A stretch of 64,000 nucleotides of DNA from Allokutzneria sp. A3M-2-11 16 (GCF_024213555.1 NZ_JANAVO010000001.1:1-64000), one strand, 5' to 3'. Numbered from the stretch's first letter, positions 1 to 8,259 are shown. Translations and numbers: made by a program. The notes: generated by a model not told the origin, from the letters alone.

Positions 1-144
1 ACCGACGGCCAGCCCCGCACCCTCGACGAGATCGGCCAGGTCTACGGCGTGACGCGCGAACGCATCCGCCAGATCGAGTCCAAGACCATGTCCAAGCTGC
101 GCCACCCGTCCCGGTCGCAGGTGCTGCGCGACTACCTCGACTAG
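1..144 (+). CDS. sigA: Principal sigma factor, C-terminal end (5' truncated by window)
   Basis: The open frame runs from base 1 to a TAG at 142-144 and encodes the last 47 residues of a primary sigma-70 factor. It contains the region 4.2 helix-turn-helix that reads the -35 element: the segment [20 protein letters not shown], then [17 protein letters not shown]. This tail is characteristic of actinobacterial SigA/HrdB housekeeping sigma factors. The rest of the gene lies upstream of the window. A strong intrinsic terminator follows 14 bases after the stop. The DUF7455 gene further right is a usual neighbour of sigA in actinobacteria, which supports the call. Confidence 0.95.
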
Positions 145-157
145 AGGTCGTCTTCGA

Positions 158-195
158 CGAAGGCCCGCCCCGCTTCGTGGGGCGGGCCTTCGTTT
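158..195 (+). terminator. Intrinsic terminator of sigA
   Basis: A perfect 14-bp stem (158-171 paired with 179-192) with a 7-base loop is followed by TTT. It lies just after the sigA stop codon. The end of the opposing gene is at 200, so it may work in both directions. Confidence 0.85.
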
Positions 196-199
196 GTGT

Positions 200-811
200 T
201 CAGGACGCGCGCACGCTCCACGGCCCGCTTGAGCGAACCTGGAGCAGAACCGGCCCGCGCAGCTCCACCGTGCCCGCGAACGCGCCGATCCGATTGACCG
301 ACAGGTTCACCCGGCCGGTGGCCAACTCCACGGCGTGCACCACGAAGTTGCCGCCGCCGGAGTGCGTCACCGCCGCCGAGCGCACCGGTCGCGTCAGGAA
401 CACCACGTCGTCGCCAGCCCCCGCCGCGTGATCCGCGCGCACCCCGGCGAGATCGGTGCCGCCCACGGTCAGCGTCCACCGCCCCGTCGCGGTCACCGCC
501 AGCGTCGTGGTCCTGCCACCGGCGTGCAGGTCGAACCACCGCTTTCCCCGGTACGGGCCGATCTCGTTGACCAGCAAGCCTTCCTGGCCGTCCGAGCGCA
601 GCACGACGTTGCCCGTGCACTGTGGACAGTCGAACTGGACGACGCCGACGCCGGGCTCCTTGGCGATGCCCACCTCGGCGGTCCCTTCGCCGTGGAACAC
701 CGCCGGAGCGCCCGGGCCGACCGCGAGGTGCGGTGGCTCGCCCCCGCGCACCGAAGAGCTGAGCAGGACGAGCGCGAGGGCGGCGATGCCGATCACCAAG
801 GGCTTGCGCAC
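200..811 (-). CDS. Secreted hypothetical protein with two similar halves
   Basis: This encodes about 203 residues when started at the GTG at 811, which is preceded by a good ribosome site (GAGGGAGG). The frame stays open to 907 but without a comparable site. The N-terminus ([19 protein letters not shown]) is a classical signal peptide, so the product is probably exported. Two halves resemble each other: one has [17 protein letters not shown] then GRWTLTV, the other [15 protein letters not shown] then GPWSVRA. This suggests a duplicated small beta-rich domain. The first half carries a CPQC pair. I do not recognise a named family and no function can be assigned. Confidence 0.7.
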   Translation of the reverse strand: MRKPLVIGIAALALVLLSSSVRGGEPPHLAVGPGAPAVFHGEGTAEVGIAKEPGVGVVQFDCPQCTGNVVLRSDGQEGLLVNEIGPYRGKRWFDLHAGGRTTTLAVTATGRWTLTVGGTDLAGVRADHAAGAGDDVVFLTRPVRSAAVTHSGGGNFVVHAVELATGRVNLSVNRIGAFAGTVELRGPVLLQVRSSGPWSVRAS

Positions 812-910
812 GGCGGCCTCCCTCGCTCGGGTCAACCCACCGATGGTGCGCCACCCCGCACCGATCCGCGCGCCGGCGTTATCCCCAGGTGACCCCACCG
901 CCACCACTTC

Positions 911-1024
911 GCGCTGAACGGGTCATTCAGGCACTTGGGACTCCCTGAACGACCCGTTCAGGGCCACCAACGCCCCCAACGACCCGTTCGGGGCGCTCAA
1001 CGCCCTCAACGGGTCGTTCAGGGC
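911..1024. repeat. Family A palindromes, four tandem copies
   Basis: Four copies of a roughly 21-bp palindrome lie in this gap, at about 911-931, 943-963, 973-993 and 1002-1024. The cleanest is 943-963 (core CCTGAACGACCCGTTCAGG). They are separated by short spacers such as CCAACGCC. The last copy contains the stop codon of the adjacent pseudogene (CCC TGA). The same family recurs at 22.5 kb, 49.9-50.2 kb and 52.6 kb. Confidence 0.85.
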
Positions 1025-1415
1025 GAAAACGTCGGAGGGGTGGGGAGTTCGCGGTCGGATGCGGCGATGGGGACGTCGTTGATGCTCGCCTCGCGGGTGC
1101 GCATGAGGCCGTCGGCGTCGAACTCCCACATCTCGTTGCCGTGGCTGCGCCACCACTGCCCGTCACGGCGATGCGGTCGTCGGAGAACGCCCACAACTCC
1201 TTGCGCAGCCGGTACTCCCGCTCCTTCGTCCACTTGCGACGGAGGAAGGCGCGGATCTCCTCGCGGCCGGTGAGGAACTCGGAGCGGTTGCGCCAGCGGG
1301 AATCGGGTGTGTAGGCCAGCGCGACCCGATCGGGGTCCCTGGTGTTCCAGGCGTCCTCGGCGGCCTGCACCTTCGCGAGCGCGGTCTCGCGGGTGAACGG
1401 GGGCACCAGCGCCAT
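1018..1415 (-). pseudogene. Frameshifted DUF1348 / NTF2-like (SnoaL-type) protein
   Basis: The ATG at 1415 follows a good site (AAGGAGG). The first part ([20 protein letters not shown] through [16 protein letters not shown] to DDRIAV) is a clear DUF1348 protein. The second part ([20 protein letters not shown], then [11 protein letters not shown]) is in another frame. Intact homologues carry about nine residues of the type RFEYEWHDD between IAV and GQWW. Here these are missing and the frame shifts at about 1163-1166, consistent with a deletion of about 25 bases. The gene therefore appears inactive unless the base calls are wrong. Its stop codon lies inside a family A palindrome. It sits divergently from a TetR gene, a common arrangement for this family. 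Confidence 0.8.
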
Positions 1416-1437
1416 GACTTCCTCCTTGCCGAACAAC

Positions 1438-1481
1438 GGAGAACGTGCGTTCTCCAAGTACTGTAGAGAACGTTCGTTCTC
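1438..1481. promoter_or_regulatory. Two palindromic operators between the DUF1348 remnant and tetR
   Basis: There are two near-identical boxes: GGAGAACGTGCGTTCTCC at 1438-1455 (perfect palindrome) and GAGAACGTTCGTTCTC at 1466-1481. Their centres are 27 bp apart. They occupy the short divergent promoter region, typical of sites bound by the product of the adjacent TetR gene for autorepression and control of the divergent gene. Confidence 0.75.
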
Positions 1482-1496
1482 CACGGAAGGGGCGCG

Positions 1497-2042
1497 GTGG
1501 ACACCGAGGAAGCGGGGGCTCGGCTGCTGGCGGCGGCCGAGCGGTTGTTCTACGAGCGGGGCATCCAGGCGGTCGGCATCGACGAGGTGCGCGGGGCGGC
1601 CGGGGTCTCGCTGAAGCGGCTGTACCAGTGCTTCCGGTCCAAAGAGGACTTGGTCGCGGCCTACCTGCGCGCTCGCGACGAGCGGTGGCGGGCCGAACTC
1701 GCCGCGCACGTCGACGAAGGGCGCAGGACGCCACGCGGGCGGGTGCTCGCGGTCTTCGACTGGCTGGCGGAATGGTTCGCCGGGGAGGACTTCCACGGCT
1801 GCGCGTTCATCAACGCGCACGGCGAGATGAACTCTTCGGCGGTGGCCGAAGTCGTACGGGAGCACAAGGACGCAGTGCTGGCGTATCTGCGCGAACTCGC
1901 CGAACACGCCGCCCCCAAGCGCGGGCGGGTGCTCGGCGATCAGTTGCTGCTGCTGGTGGACGGGGCGATCGTGGTCGCGGGAGTCCAGCGCGACCCGGAC
2001 GCGGCCAAACGCGCCAAGCAGGTTGCCGCCGGACTGCTGTAG
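1497..2042 (+). CDS. TetR/AcrR family transcriptional regulator
   Basis: This encodes 181 residues from a GTG at 1497 preceded by GGAAGGGG. The N-terminal helix-turn-helix domain is typical: [20 protein letters not shown], then [20 protein letters not shown] at about residues 12-52. The remainder is the helical ligand-binding and dimerisation domain ([20 protein letters not shown]). It probably binds the two palindromes just upstream and represses itself and the divergent DUF1348 gene. That target is now broken, so the regulator may have lost its original output. The ligand is unknown. Confidence 0.9.
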   Translation: MDTEEAGARLLAAAERLFYERGIQAVGIDEVRGAAGVSLKRLYQCFRSKEDLVAAYLRARDERWRAELAAHVDEGRRTPRGRVLAVFDWLAEWFAGEDFHGCAFINAHGEMNSSAVAEVVREHKDAVLAYLRELAEHAAPKRGRVLGDQLLLLVDGAIVVAGVQRDPDAAKRAKQVAAGLL

Positions 2043-2052
2043 TCCGACGGGC

Positions 2053-2250
2053 CTAGTCCTTGAACGACCCGTCCGAGCGACGTCGGTGGTTCCCCAGAAT
2101 GTGCCCACATTGTGGGCAGTGCCTGCGCAGTGCGCGCTTGAGCACGTAGAGCACCCCGATCGTGATGACGTAGCAGAACACCGCGAAACACCACTTGACC
2201 AGACGCACCAGCGCCGCGTCGGTGCACGTGCGACAGTCCCGGCAAGCCAC
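2053..2250 (-). CDS. Small zinc-ribbon-like membrane protein
   Basis: This encodes 65 residues from a GTG at 2250 with GGAAGGGAG upstream. The N-terminus has CRDCRTC, a single hydrophobic segment follows ([18 protein letters not shown]), and the C-terminus has CPQCGH. The two cysteine pairs flanking one membrane segment could bind a metal. The gene converges on tetR with a 10-base gap. Its last codons overlap a sequence resembling half of a family A repeat (TTGAACGACCCGT). Similar miniproteins are seen in related actinobacteria, but no function is known to me. Confidence 0.6.
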   Translation of the reverse strand: MACRDCRTCTDAALVRLVKWCFAVFCYVITIGVLYVLKRALRRHCPQCGHILGNHRRRSDGSFKD

Positions 2251-2723
2251 AGGCGGCTCCCTTCCTCACCTCGACCGTGCCAGGAACGCCGGTGGGTGAA
2301 ATCGGGGTTTACCCCTGGTCCTCCTCGGACTACAACCCGGGAAACCACTGTGGACAGCGGGGCCGCGGCGTGGCAAAGATGAGATGACGAGCGCGGGAGC
2401 GACAGGAGGTGGTGCGTCGTGTCGGTCACGATTCGGCCACGTACCAACGCTTACCGTGAGCGTCGCCGGAGTCCGCGGTGGGCTTCGGCGTCAAGTGGAT
2501 CAATGAAAAGACGCGGTTCGGCCACGGGCCGTGTTGGGCTCTGCGACATCTGGGTAAATCAGGCGTGACGGGTGTCGCTGGCGGTACGGGAACACCGGCG
2601 GCGTGCCGAACGTCTGTAAGAGTGGAGCTGGCGAGCACCGCGATCCCGCAAGGGTCCCGGTGGTCGCAGCTGGATCAACGGGTACCGGAATCCCTCCGGT
2701 ACCGGGACGAGGGGAGACCCGAA
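2251..2723. other. Gene-free stretch with a 5' leader hairpin
   Basis: No convincing gene is seen over about 470 bases. A frame open from 2478 runs into the DUF7455 gene, but its upstream part has no coding character. A perfect 9-bp hairpin lies at 2681-2703 (GGTACCGGA, 5-base loop, TCCGGTACC), 20 bases before the DUF7455 start and just ahead of its ribosome site. Confidence 0.6.
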
Positions 2724-2903
2724 ATGCCTGGAACACTCACCCGCCCCGAGCTGACCGCTGCCGACCGCTGCGACCGCTGCGGGGCCGCTGCCCAAGTCCG
2801 CGCTGTTCTCGCCTCCGGCGGTGAACTGCTGTTCTGCGGGCACCACGCCCGCGAGCACGAGACGAAGCTGCGTGAGCTCGCCGCGCAGATCGTCCAAGGC
2901 TGA
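2724..2903 (+). CDS. DUF7455 family small protein
   Basis: This encodes 59 residues from an ATG at 2724, with AGGGGA at a suitable distance. The sequence RCDRCGAAAQVRAVLASGGE and LLFCGHHAREHETKLRE contains CxxC and CxHH elements suggesting a small zinc-binding fold. It matches a short actinobacterial family usually encoded next to sigA. Role unknown. A strong hairpin terminator follows. Confidence 0.8.
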   Translation: MPGTLTRPELTAADRCDRCGAAAQVRAVLASGGELLFCGHHAREHETKLRELAAQIVQG

Positions 2904-2944
2904 CTCGGCTGATCGAGGATTGACCAACCTGACAGCCCACGACA

Positions 2945-2986
2945 ACGGGCGGGGATCCGGTTTCCGGATCTCCGCCCGTCGGCTTT
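2945..2986 (+). terminator. Intrinsic terminator after the DUF7455 gene
   Basis: A 16-bp stem with one G-T wobble (2945-2960 with 2964-2979) and a 3-base loop is followed by GGCTTTT. It lies between convergent genes. Confidence 0.85.
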
Positions 2987-3037
2987 TCCGGGGTGGTTCA
3001 GCTCGGAGCGAACACGACACGCCCGGGGTGACCGCGT

Positions 3038-4255
3038 TCAGCTGACGGCGAACACGCGCTCGAAGGCGAGTTCCGCGGCCCCGACGAGGGCGGCGTCCCC
3101 GGCCAGCGCCGAGGTGGCCAGCCGCACCGAACCGGCGGCCCGGCCGACCAGGCTCCTGCGCCGCACCTCGGTGGTGACCGAGGAGACCACGGCGGGCGGC
3201 AGCACCGCGAGCAGCCCGCCGAGCACGACCAGCTCGGGCGCCAGCAGGTTCAGCACGTTGGTCAGCCCGAGGGTCAGCCACTCCGCGAACCCGGCCAGCC
3301 GGTGCAGCGACAGCTCGGCGTCGGCGGCCAGCGAACGCAGCTCCGCGACGATCATCGGCCGGGGCGTGCCCGCGGGCAGGTTCAGCGCCCGGCACAGCGC
3401 GTCCTCGCCGATCTCGGTCTCCAGGCAGCCGCGGCAGCCGCAGTAGCACTGCCGCCCGGCCGGGTTGACCACCATGTGGCCCAGTTCGCCGACGTAGCCG
3501 CCGCTGCCGCGCAGCGAGACCCCGCCGAGGATCACCCCGCCGCCGACGCCCACGTCGGCGGAGAGGAACACGACGTCCTGGGCGGTGCGGGCCACTCCCC
3601 TGGTGTGCTCGGCCAGCGCGCCGAGGTCGGCGTCGTTGCCGATGTCCACCGGCAGGGTCAGCGCGTCGCCGAGCAGCGAGCCGAAGGGAACGCCGGTCCA
3701 GTGCAGGTTCGGGGCCTCGTGCACCAGCCCGTCGGAGCGGCGCACCACCCCGGGCACCGACACCCCGGCCCGCGTCGGTTCGCAGCCCAGCTCGTCGACC
3801 AGGTCCACCCGGGCGCGGCAGACCTCGTCGACCACGTCCCGCGGGGTGCCCTGGCCGCGGCGCAACGTCCAGCTGCGCACGCCGAGCAACCGCCCGCCGA
3901 CCCCGGCGAGGGCGACCGAGACCTGCTCCACCCCGACGTCCACCGCGAGCACCGGCACCGCCTCGGCCTGCGGCAGCACCAGCAGCGAGGGGCGGCCCGC
4001 GCCGTGGCGGTGGGTGGGGACCTCCTCGGAGACCACGCCCACCGCGCTCAGCTCGTCGACCAGCGCCTTGATGGTGCTGCGGTTGAGGCCCAGCTCGGCG
4101 GCCAGCTCGGCGCGCGTGGCCGGGCCGTCCAGGTGCAGCCTGCGCAGCAGGGCCGCGCGGTTGTGCCTGCGGACCTCGTCCGGCCTCGTTCCCGCTGTCG
4201 GTGTGACGGCCCCGCCCTCCTTCGTGTCACTCCCCCCGGGTGGGACCCGTGCCAC
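3038..4255 (-). CDS. ROK family transcriptional regulator (XylR/NagC type)
   Basis: This encodes 405 residues. An N-terminal winged helix-turn-helix (RRHNRAALLRRLHLDGPATR, AELGLNRSTIKALVDELSAV, about residues 28-75) precedes a ROK sugar-kinase-like domain. That domain has DVGVGGGVILGG and the zinc-binding motif CYCGCRGCLETE. ROK regulators of this type usually repress sugar-uptake genes until a sugar binds. It is the last gene of the sugar ABC operon, 3 bases after the permease stop, so it probably controls that operon. The GTG at 4255 has no good ribosome site. A strong AAGGAGG lies inside codons 12-13 with no usable start after it, so translation may depend on coupling. Confidence 0.85.
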   Translation of the reverse strand: MARVPPGGSDTKEGGAVTPTAGTRPDEVRRHNRAALLRRLHLDGPATRAELAAELGLNRSTIKALVDELSAVGVVSEEVPTHRHGAGRPSLLVLPQAEAVPVLAVDVGVEQVSVALAGVGGRLLGVRSWTLRRGQGTPRDVVDEVCRARVDLVDELGCEPTRAGVSVPGVVRRSDGLVHEAPNLHWTGVPFGSLLGDALTLPVDIGNDADLGALAEHTRGVARTAQDVVFLSADVGVGGGVILGGVSLRGSGGYVGELGHMVVNPAGRQCYCGCRGCLETEIGEDALCRALNLPAGTPRPMIVAELRSLAADAELSLHRLAGFAEWLTLGLTNVLNLLAPELVVLGGLLAVLPPAVVSSVTTEVRRRSLVGRAAGSVRLATSALAGDAALVGAAELAFERVFAVS

Positions 4256-4258
4256 GCG

Positions 4259-5722
4259 TCAGCGCACGCCCGCCGCTGCCGAGCGGCGGCGTGACAACGC
4301 GTCCACGCTCGCGGCGAGCAGCAGCACCAGACCGGTGACGATCGAGACCACCGCGGCGGGCTCACCGAGCAGGCGCAGGCCGTTCTCGATGGTCGCGATC
4401 ACGGCTCCACCGACGATCGCGTCCCGCACTCGGCCCTTGCCGCCGAACAACGAGGTGCCACCGATGACCGCCGCGCCGACCGCGAACAGCAGCGTGTTGC
4501 CGCCACCCGCCTGGGGGTCCACGGATCCGACCTTAGAGGACAGGATGATCGCGCCGATTGCCGCCACGGTCGAACAGATGACGAACACGCTCATCCGGAC
4601 CTTGGTGACGTCGATGCCCGCGCGCCTGGCCGCCTCCGCGTTGCCGCCCACCGCGTACACGTGCCTGCCGTAGCGCGTGCGGTCGAGCACGAAGGTGCCC
4701 AGCACCAGCAGTCCGAGCACGATCGGCACCACGTACGGGACGCCCTGGATCACCACGGCCTCGTTCGGGCTGCGGTTGAGGTTGAGCGCGTAGGTGGCCA
4801 CGGCGCCGAGCACGACGATGACGCCGACCTTGGTGCCGACCAGCGCGGTGGGCTGGACGACCAGGCCGCGCTTGAGCCTGCCGAAGTGCCTGCCGAGGAC
4901 CACGGCCGCGTACCCGGCCCCCGCCAAGACGAACAGCAGCCAGCTGCCCAGGGGCGACAGGTTGCCGTTGGCGACGTTGAACAGCACCTCGTCGTTCACC
5001 GCGAGCGTGCCGCCCTCACCGATGTAGAGCAGCACAACGCCTTGCCACGCGAGGAAGAGCGCGAGCGTCACGACGAAGGACGGGATGCCGACCTTGGCGA
5101 CGAGGAACCCGGTGAGGCAGCCGATCGCGGTGCCGATGCACAGCGCCAGCAGCATCTCCAGCCACGGGTTGGCGGGCAGGCCGATCAGCATCAGCACCAG
5201 GGCGAGCACCGGCGGGATCGCGGCGACGTGGAGCTTGGTCAGCACCGCCATGCCCGCGCTGAGCGCCATCGCGACCAGGGTGAGGTAGAAGACCCACGAG
5301 CCCATGCCGCCGAGCAGGTTGCCGTCCACCTTGAGGTGCAGCGCCCACACCGCGGCGGTGACCCCGGAGGCGGTGCCCGCGGACAGGTCGATCTCGCCGA
5401 GCAGCAGCACGTAGACCAGGCCCATGCCGATCACCGTGATGCCCGCGCCCTGGGTGAGCAGGTTCGCGATGTTGCCCAGCGTCAGGAACTGCGGCGAGAG
5501 CACGGTGAACACGGTGAACAGCACGACCAGGCCGCCCAGCGCGGGCAGCGCGCCGAGCTGGCCGCCGGAGAGCCTGGCGAAGTAGTCGCCGATCGCCTGG
5601 CGGACACCGCGCTGGGCGGTGTCGATGCCGAAGTCGGCGACCGCTGTCGATCCCTGGGCTGCGGATCCCTGAGCGGTCGAACCAGGCGCAGCGGCCCGGG
5701 TCCCGGCGGGGGTCTCGGTCAT
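4259..5722 (-). CDS. Sugar ABC transporter permease (XylH-like)
   Basis: This encodes 487 residues from the ATG at 5722 with AAGGACT upstream. The frame is open further upstream into a family B repeat, but that part is not coding-like. A low-complexity cytoplasmic start rich in G, S, T, A and Q is followed by many membrane helices of the BPD_transp_2 type, including GMGLVYVLLLGEIDLSAGTA and VGGNAEAARRAGIDVTKVRM, the loop that contacts the ATPase. The length fits XylH-type permeases of high-GC bacteria. It forms an importer with the two upstream genes. Confidence 0.9.
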   Translation of the reverse strand: MTETPAGTRAAAPGSTAQGSAAQGSTAVADFGIDTAQRGVRQAIGDYFARLSGGQLGALPALGGLVVLFTVFTVLSPQFLTLGNIANLLTQGAGITVIGMGLVYVLLLGEIDLSAGTASGVTAAVWALHLKVDGNLLGGMGSWVFYLTLVAMALSAGMAVLTKLHVAAIPPVLALVLMLIGLPANPWLEMLLALCIGTAIGCLTGFLVAKVGIPSFVVTLALFLAWQGVVLLYIGEGGTLAVNDEVLFNVANGNLSPLGSWLLFVLAGAGYAAVVLGRHFGRLKRGLVVQPTALVGTKVGVIVVLGAVATYALNLNRSPNEAVVIQGVPYVVPIVLGLLVLGTFVLDRTRYGRHVYAVGGNAEAARRAGIDVTKVRMSVFVICSTVAAIGAIILSSKVGSVDPQAGGGNTLLFAVGAAVIGGTSLFGGKGRVRDAIVGGAVIATIENGLRLLGEPAAVVSIVTGLVLLLAASVDALSRRRSAAAGVR

Positions 5723-5771
5723 CACGAAGTCCTTGCTAGGCGAGGTCGGCGGCGACGGCGACGGTCGGGCG

Positions 5772-5890
5772 GTCTTCAAGTACGGCGCACCTCCGCCCCG
5801 GAGGTCTTCAACCGCGCCCAACCCCCGGCGCCACGGTGGGTGTGCGGCGGTTTGCGATCGCTGGGGGTGGGGTCGGGGGTACTTGAAGAC
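5772..5890. repeat. Family B compound inverted repeat, copy 1
   Basis: GTCTTCAAGTAC at 5772-5783 is mirrored by GTACTTGAAGAC at 5879-5890. A degenerate inner inverted repeat lies between (AACCGCGCCCAACC against GGTGGGTGTGCGGCGGTT). It sits between two genes of the same operon, in a gap of about 300 bases (5723-6019) that otherwise contains only GC-rich filler. It is the only copy seen here that is not between convergent genes. Confidence 0.85.
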
Positions 5891-6019
5891 CGGGGGACCC
5901 CTGCCAGCGGAGTGCGGCGGTGGCCGGGCGGTGGCGGGTTCGGGGCGGATGGGCTTCGGGTCGCCGAGGTGGGGCGGCGGGGGGGTGAGGCGGCGGGGGT
6001 GGAGCGACGGGTGGGTGGG

Positions 6020-6793
6020 CTAGACGGTGGCGGTTTCGGGGGCGGGGATGCCGAGGTCGCCGGAGCGGCCCGCGGTGATCAGCTCGACGACCTGGGCGCG
6101 CGAGGTGTCGGCGGTGGGGACCTCGGCGGCCATGCGGCCCAGGTAGAGCGCGGCGACGGTGTCGGCGACCTCGAACACGTCGTTCATGTTGTGGCTGATC
6201 AGCACCACGCCGAGGCCGTTGTCGGCGAGGCGGCGGACGAGGTCCAGCACCTGCCGGGTCTGGGCGACGCCGAGCGCGGCGGTGGGCTCGTCGAGCAGCA
6301 CCACGCGGCTGTCCCAGAGCACCGCCTTGGCGATGGCCACGGTCTGCCGCTGGCCGCCGGAGAGCGAGGCGACCGAGGTGCGCACCGACTTCACCGTGCG
6401 CACGGACAGGTCGGCCAGCACCTTGCGTGCGGCCTCCTCCATCCCCGCGTCGTCCAGGGTGAGGCCGCGCAGGCGCTCCCGGCCGAGGAACATGTTGTCG
6501 ACGATGTCGAGGTTGTCGCACAGCGCGAGGTCCTGGTAGACGACCTCGATGCCGAGCGCGGCGGCGTCGCGGGGGCTGCCGACGGTGACCGGCTCGCCGT
6601 CGAAGAGCAGTTCGCCGGAGTCGGTCGGGTGGATGCCCGCGATGCACTTGACCAGCGTGGACTTGCCCGCGCCGTTGTCGCCGACGAGCGCGGTGACCTC
6701 GCCGGGGCGGACGGTGAAGTCCACGTCGTGCAGCACGTGCACCGGGCCGAAGCTCTTGTTCACCCCGCGCAGCTCCAGGATGGGCTGACTCAC
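6020..6793 (-). CDS. Sugar ABC transporter ATP-binding protein
   Basis: This encodes 257 residues, a single ATPase domain. It shows Walker A GDNGAGKST, signature LSGGQRQTVAIAKA, Walker B VVLLDEPTAALG and the switch histidine region VVLISHNMNDVFEVAD. E. coli XylG and RbsA carry two fused domains. Single-domain ATPases of about 260 residues are the usual form in actinobacterial operons of this kind. It powers uptake together with the permease and binding protein. Confidence 0.92.
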   Translation of the reverse strand: MSQPILELRGVNKSFGPVHVLHDVDFTVRPGEVTALVGDNGAGKSTLVKCIAGIHPTDSGELLFDGEPVTVGSPRDAAALGIEVVYQDLALCDNLDIVDNMFLGRERLRGLTLDDAGMEEAARKVLADLSVRTVKSVRTSVASLSGGQRQTVAIAKAVLWDSRVVLLDEPTAALGVAQTRQVLDLVRRLADNGLGVVLISHNMNDVFEVADTVAALYLGRMAAEVPTADTSRAQVVELITAGRSGDLGIPAPETATV

Positions 6794-6826
6794 GGGTCCT
6801 CCAAAGGGTCGAAGAAGGCGATGCCG

Positions 6827-6860
6827 GTGGTGGGGCGGGCGGTCGGCGCCGCCCCACCAC
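6827..6860 (-). terminator. Intercistronic hairpin between binding protein and ATPase genes
   Basis: A perfect 12-bp stem (6827-6838 with 6849-6860) with a 10-base loop lies directly after the binding-protein gene. Such hairpins typically stabilise the 3' end of the binding-protein message or partly terminate transcription, so that binding protein is made in excess. Confidence 0.65.
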
Positions 6861-6866
6861 GGCTGC

Positions 6867-7994
6867 TTACTTGGTGATCCCGGCCTGCTTGCACTTCTCG
6901 GCGACGTCGCCCTTGCAGACGTCGGCGATCTTGACGAAGCCGGAGTCGGTGGCCTTCTTGACGTTGTCCTTGGTGATCAGCTCGGGCGTGAGCAGGACGG
7001 ACTTCACGTCGCGGTTGCCCTTGGGGTCGCGCTCGGTGGCCGTGGCCAGCCGGTTGGCGGCCTCCTTGTCGTTCTTGGCCAGTGCGATCGCCAGTTGCGC
7101 GGCCGCGTTGGCCTCCTGGTCGATCGGCTTGAGCACGGTCATGCACTGCTCGCCGCGCAGGATCGCGGCGAGGCCGTCCTCAGTGGCGTCCTGGCCGGTG
7201 ACCGGGACCTGACCGGCCAGCCCCGCCTTCTTCAGCGCGGTGATCACCGCGCCCGCCAGGCCGTCGTTGGCCGCGAGCACGCCGTCGACCTTGCCGCCGT
7301 TGGCGGTGAGCAGCTGCTGGAAGGTGGTGTTGCCGAGCTGGTTGTCCCACTTGGCGATCGCCTGGTCGCCCGCGAGCTTGAACTCACCGGAGTCGTACTT
7401 CGGCTTGAGCACGCTCAGCGCGCCGTTCTTGAACAGCGTGGCGTTGTTGTCCTCTGGCCCGCCGTTGATCTGGATGATCTGCGGGTTCGCCTTGCCCTTG
7501 AGGCAGTCCGCCAGGCCCTGGCCCTGGAGCTGGCCGACCTTGGTGTTGTTGAAGGAGACGTAGTAGTCGGCGCTGCCGCCCAGGCTCAGCCGGTCGTAGT
7601 CGATCACCGGGATGGCCGCGGTCTTGGCCTTGCGCTCGATCGCCGCGCCGCTCTCGTCGCTCAGGTTGGTGATCATCAGGACCTTCACGCCCTGGCTGAT
7701 CATCGAGTCGGCGATGGTGCTGAACTTGCCGGTGTCGCCCTCGGCGTTCTGGATGATCGGCTCGATGCCCGCGGCGCGCAGCGCCTTGTCCAGCAGCGGC
7801 CGGTCGAAGCTCTCCCAGCGGGCCGAGGACTTGGTGTCCGGCAGGATCACGCCGACCTTGATGCCGGTCCCGCCAGGGGCGGCGCCGGTCTGCTGGTTGC
7901 CCGTACCCGGGTTGGCGCTGTTGTTGCCGCAGGCCGCCAGGACGAGGGCCAGGCCCGACCCCGCGGCGAGCAGGGCAAGCGTGTTGCTGCGCAT
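6867..7994 (-). CDS. Sugar ABC transporter substrate-binding lipoprotein (XylF-like)
   Basis: This encodes 375 residues from the ATG at 7994 with GGAAGGGATG upstream. A lipoprotein signal peptide (LALVLAAC) places the lipidated cysteine at residue 22. The mature part is a periplasmic-binding-protein-like sugar receptor (GIKVGVILPDTKSSARWESF, SADYYVSFNNTKVGQLQG, VLAANDGLAGAVITALKKAG, GQDATEDGLAAILRGEQ) closest in character to xylose-binding XylF. It is the first gene of a four-gene operon (binding protein, ATPase, permease, ROK regulator). The exact sugar cannot be read from sequence. Confidence 0.9.
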   Translation of the reverse strand: MRSNTLALLAAGSGLALVLAACGNNSANPGTGNQQTGAAPGGTGIKVGVILPDTKSSARWESFDRPLLDKALRAAGIEPIIQNAEGDTGKFSTIADSMISQGVKVLMITNLSDESGAAIERKAKTAAIPVIDYDRLSLGGSADYYVSFNNTKVGQLQGQGLADCLKGKANPQIIQINGGPEDNNATLFKNGALSVLKPKYDSGEFKLAGDQAIAKWDNQLGNTTFQQLLTANGGKVDGVLAANDGLAGAVITALKKAGLAGQVPVTGQDATEDGLAAILRGEQCMTVLKPIDQEANAAAQLAIALAKNDKEAANRLATATERDPKGNRDVKSVLLTPELITKDNVKKATDSGFVKIADVCKGDVAEKCKQAGITK

Positions 7995-8044
7995 CGGCCC
8001 ATCCCTTCCGTTACGCACCGCGTCGACACACGGCAGTGGGAAAT

Positions 8045-8104
8045 GTTGTGCGCGACAACGTATCCCCCGTTCGTGTGCGTTCGGAAGGATTGTGAATCGA
8101 TTCA
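8045..8104. promoter_or_regulatory. Palindromes upstream of the sugar ABC operon
   Basis: Two inverted repeats lie 50-110 bases before the binding-protein start: GTTGT-GCGCG-ACAAC at 8045-8059 and the perfect 12-mer TGAATCGATTCA at 8093-8104. Either could be the operator for the ROK regulator encoded at the end of the operon. Confidence 0.4.
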
Positions 8105-8196
8105 GAGTGGTGTAGACAACACGCTTTCGCCACGGCGAGGTCACCGGGACATCACGCGCGACAGGGGAAAGCGAAGGATTTTGATCTTTTACAGAC

Positions 8197-8232
8197 CCGC
8201 AGGTGAGCGCCGGTGAGAGCGCTCACCTGCGG
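8197..8232 (-). terminator. Hairpin after the secreted protein gene
   Basis: A perfect 14-bp inverted repeat, CCGCAGGTGAGCGC with GCGCTCACCTGCGG, has an 8-base loop. It lies just beyond the end of the gene at 8260. There is no clear T tract, as is common in actinobacteria. Confidence 0.65.
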
Positions 8233-8259
8233 CGTTGCGCTTCGGTGTCGACCGAAGAA

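Noticed and set aside
927-2447. 506-codon minus-strand frame spanning tetR and the DUF1348 remnant
   Set aside because: Only its middle (the DUF1348 start) is coding; the rest is antisense to tetR or lies in repeats.
2478-2723. Upstream extension of the DUF7455 gene
   Set aside because: It has no coding character and no ribosome site; the ATG at 2724 has a good site and gives the usual family length.
4661-6877. 738-codon open frame antisense to the sugar ABC genes
   Set aside because: It is a GC-driven mirror frame of strongly supported genes on the minus strand, with a low-complexity His/Gln/Arg/Asp-rich translation.
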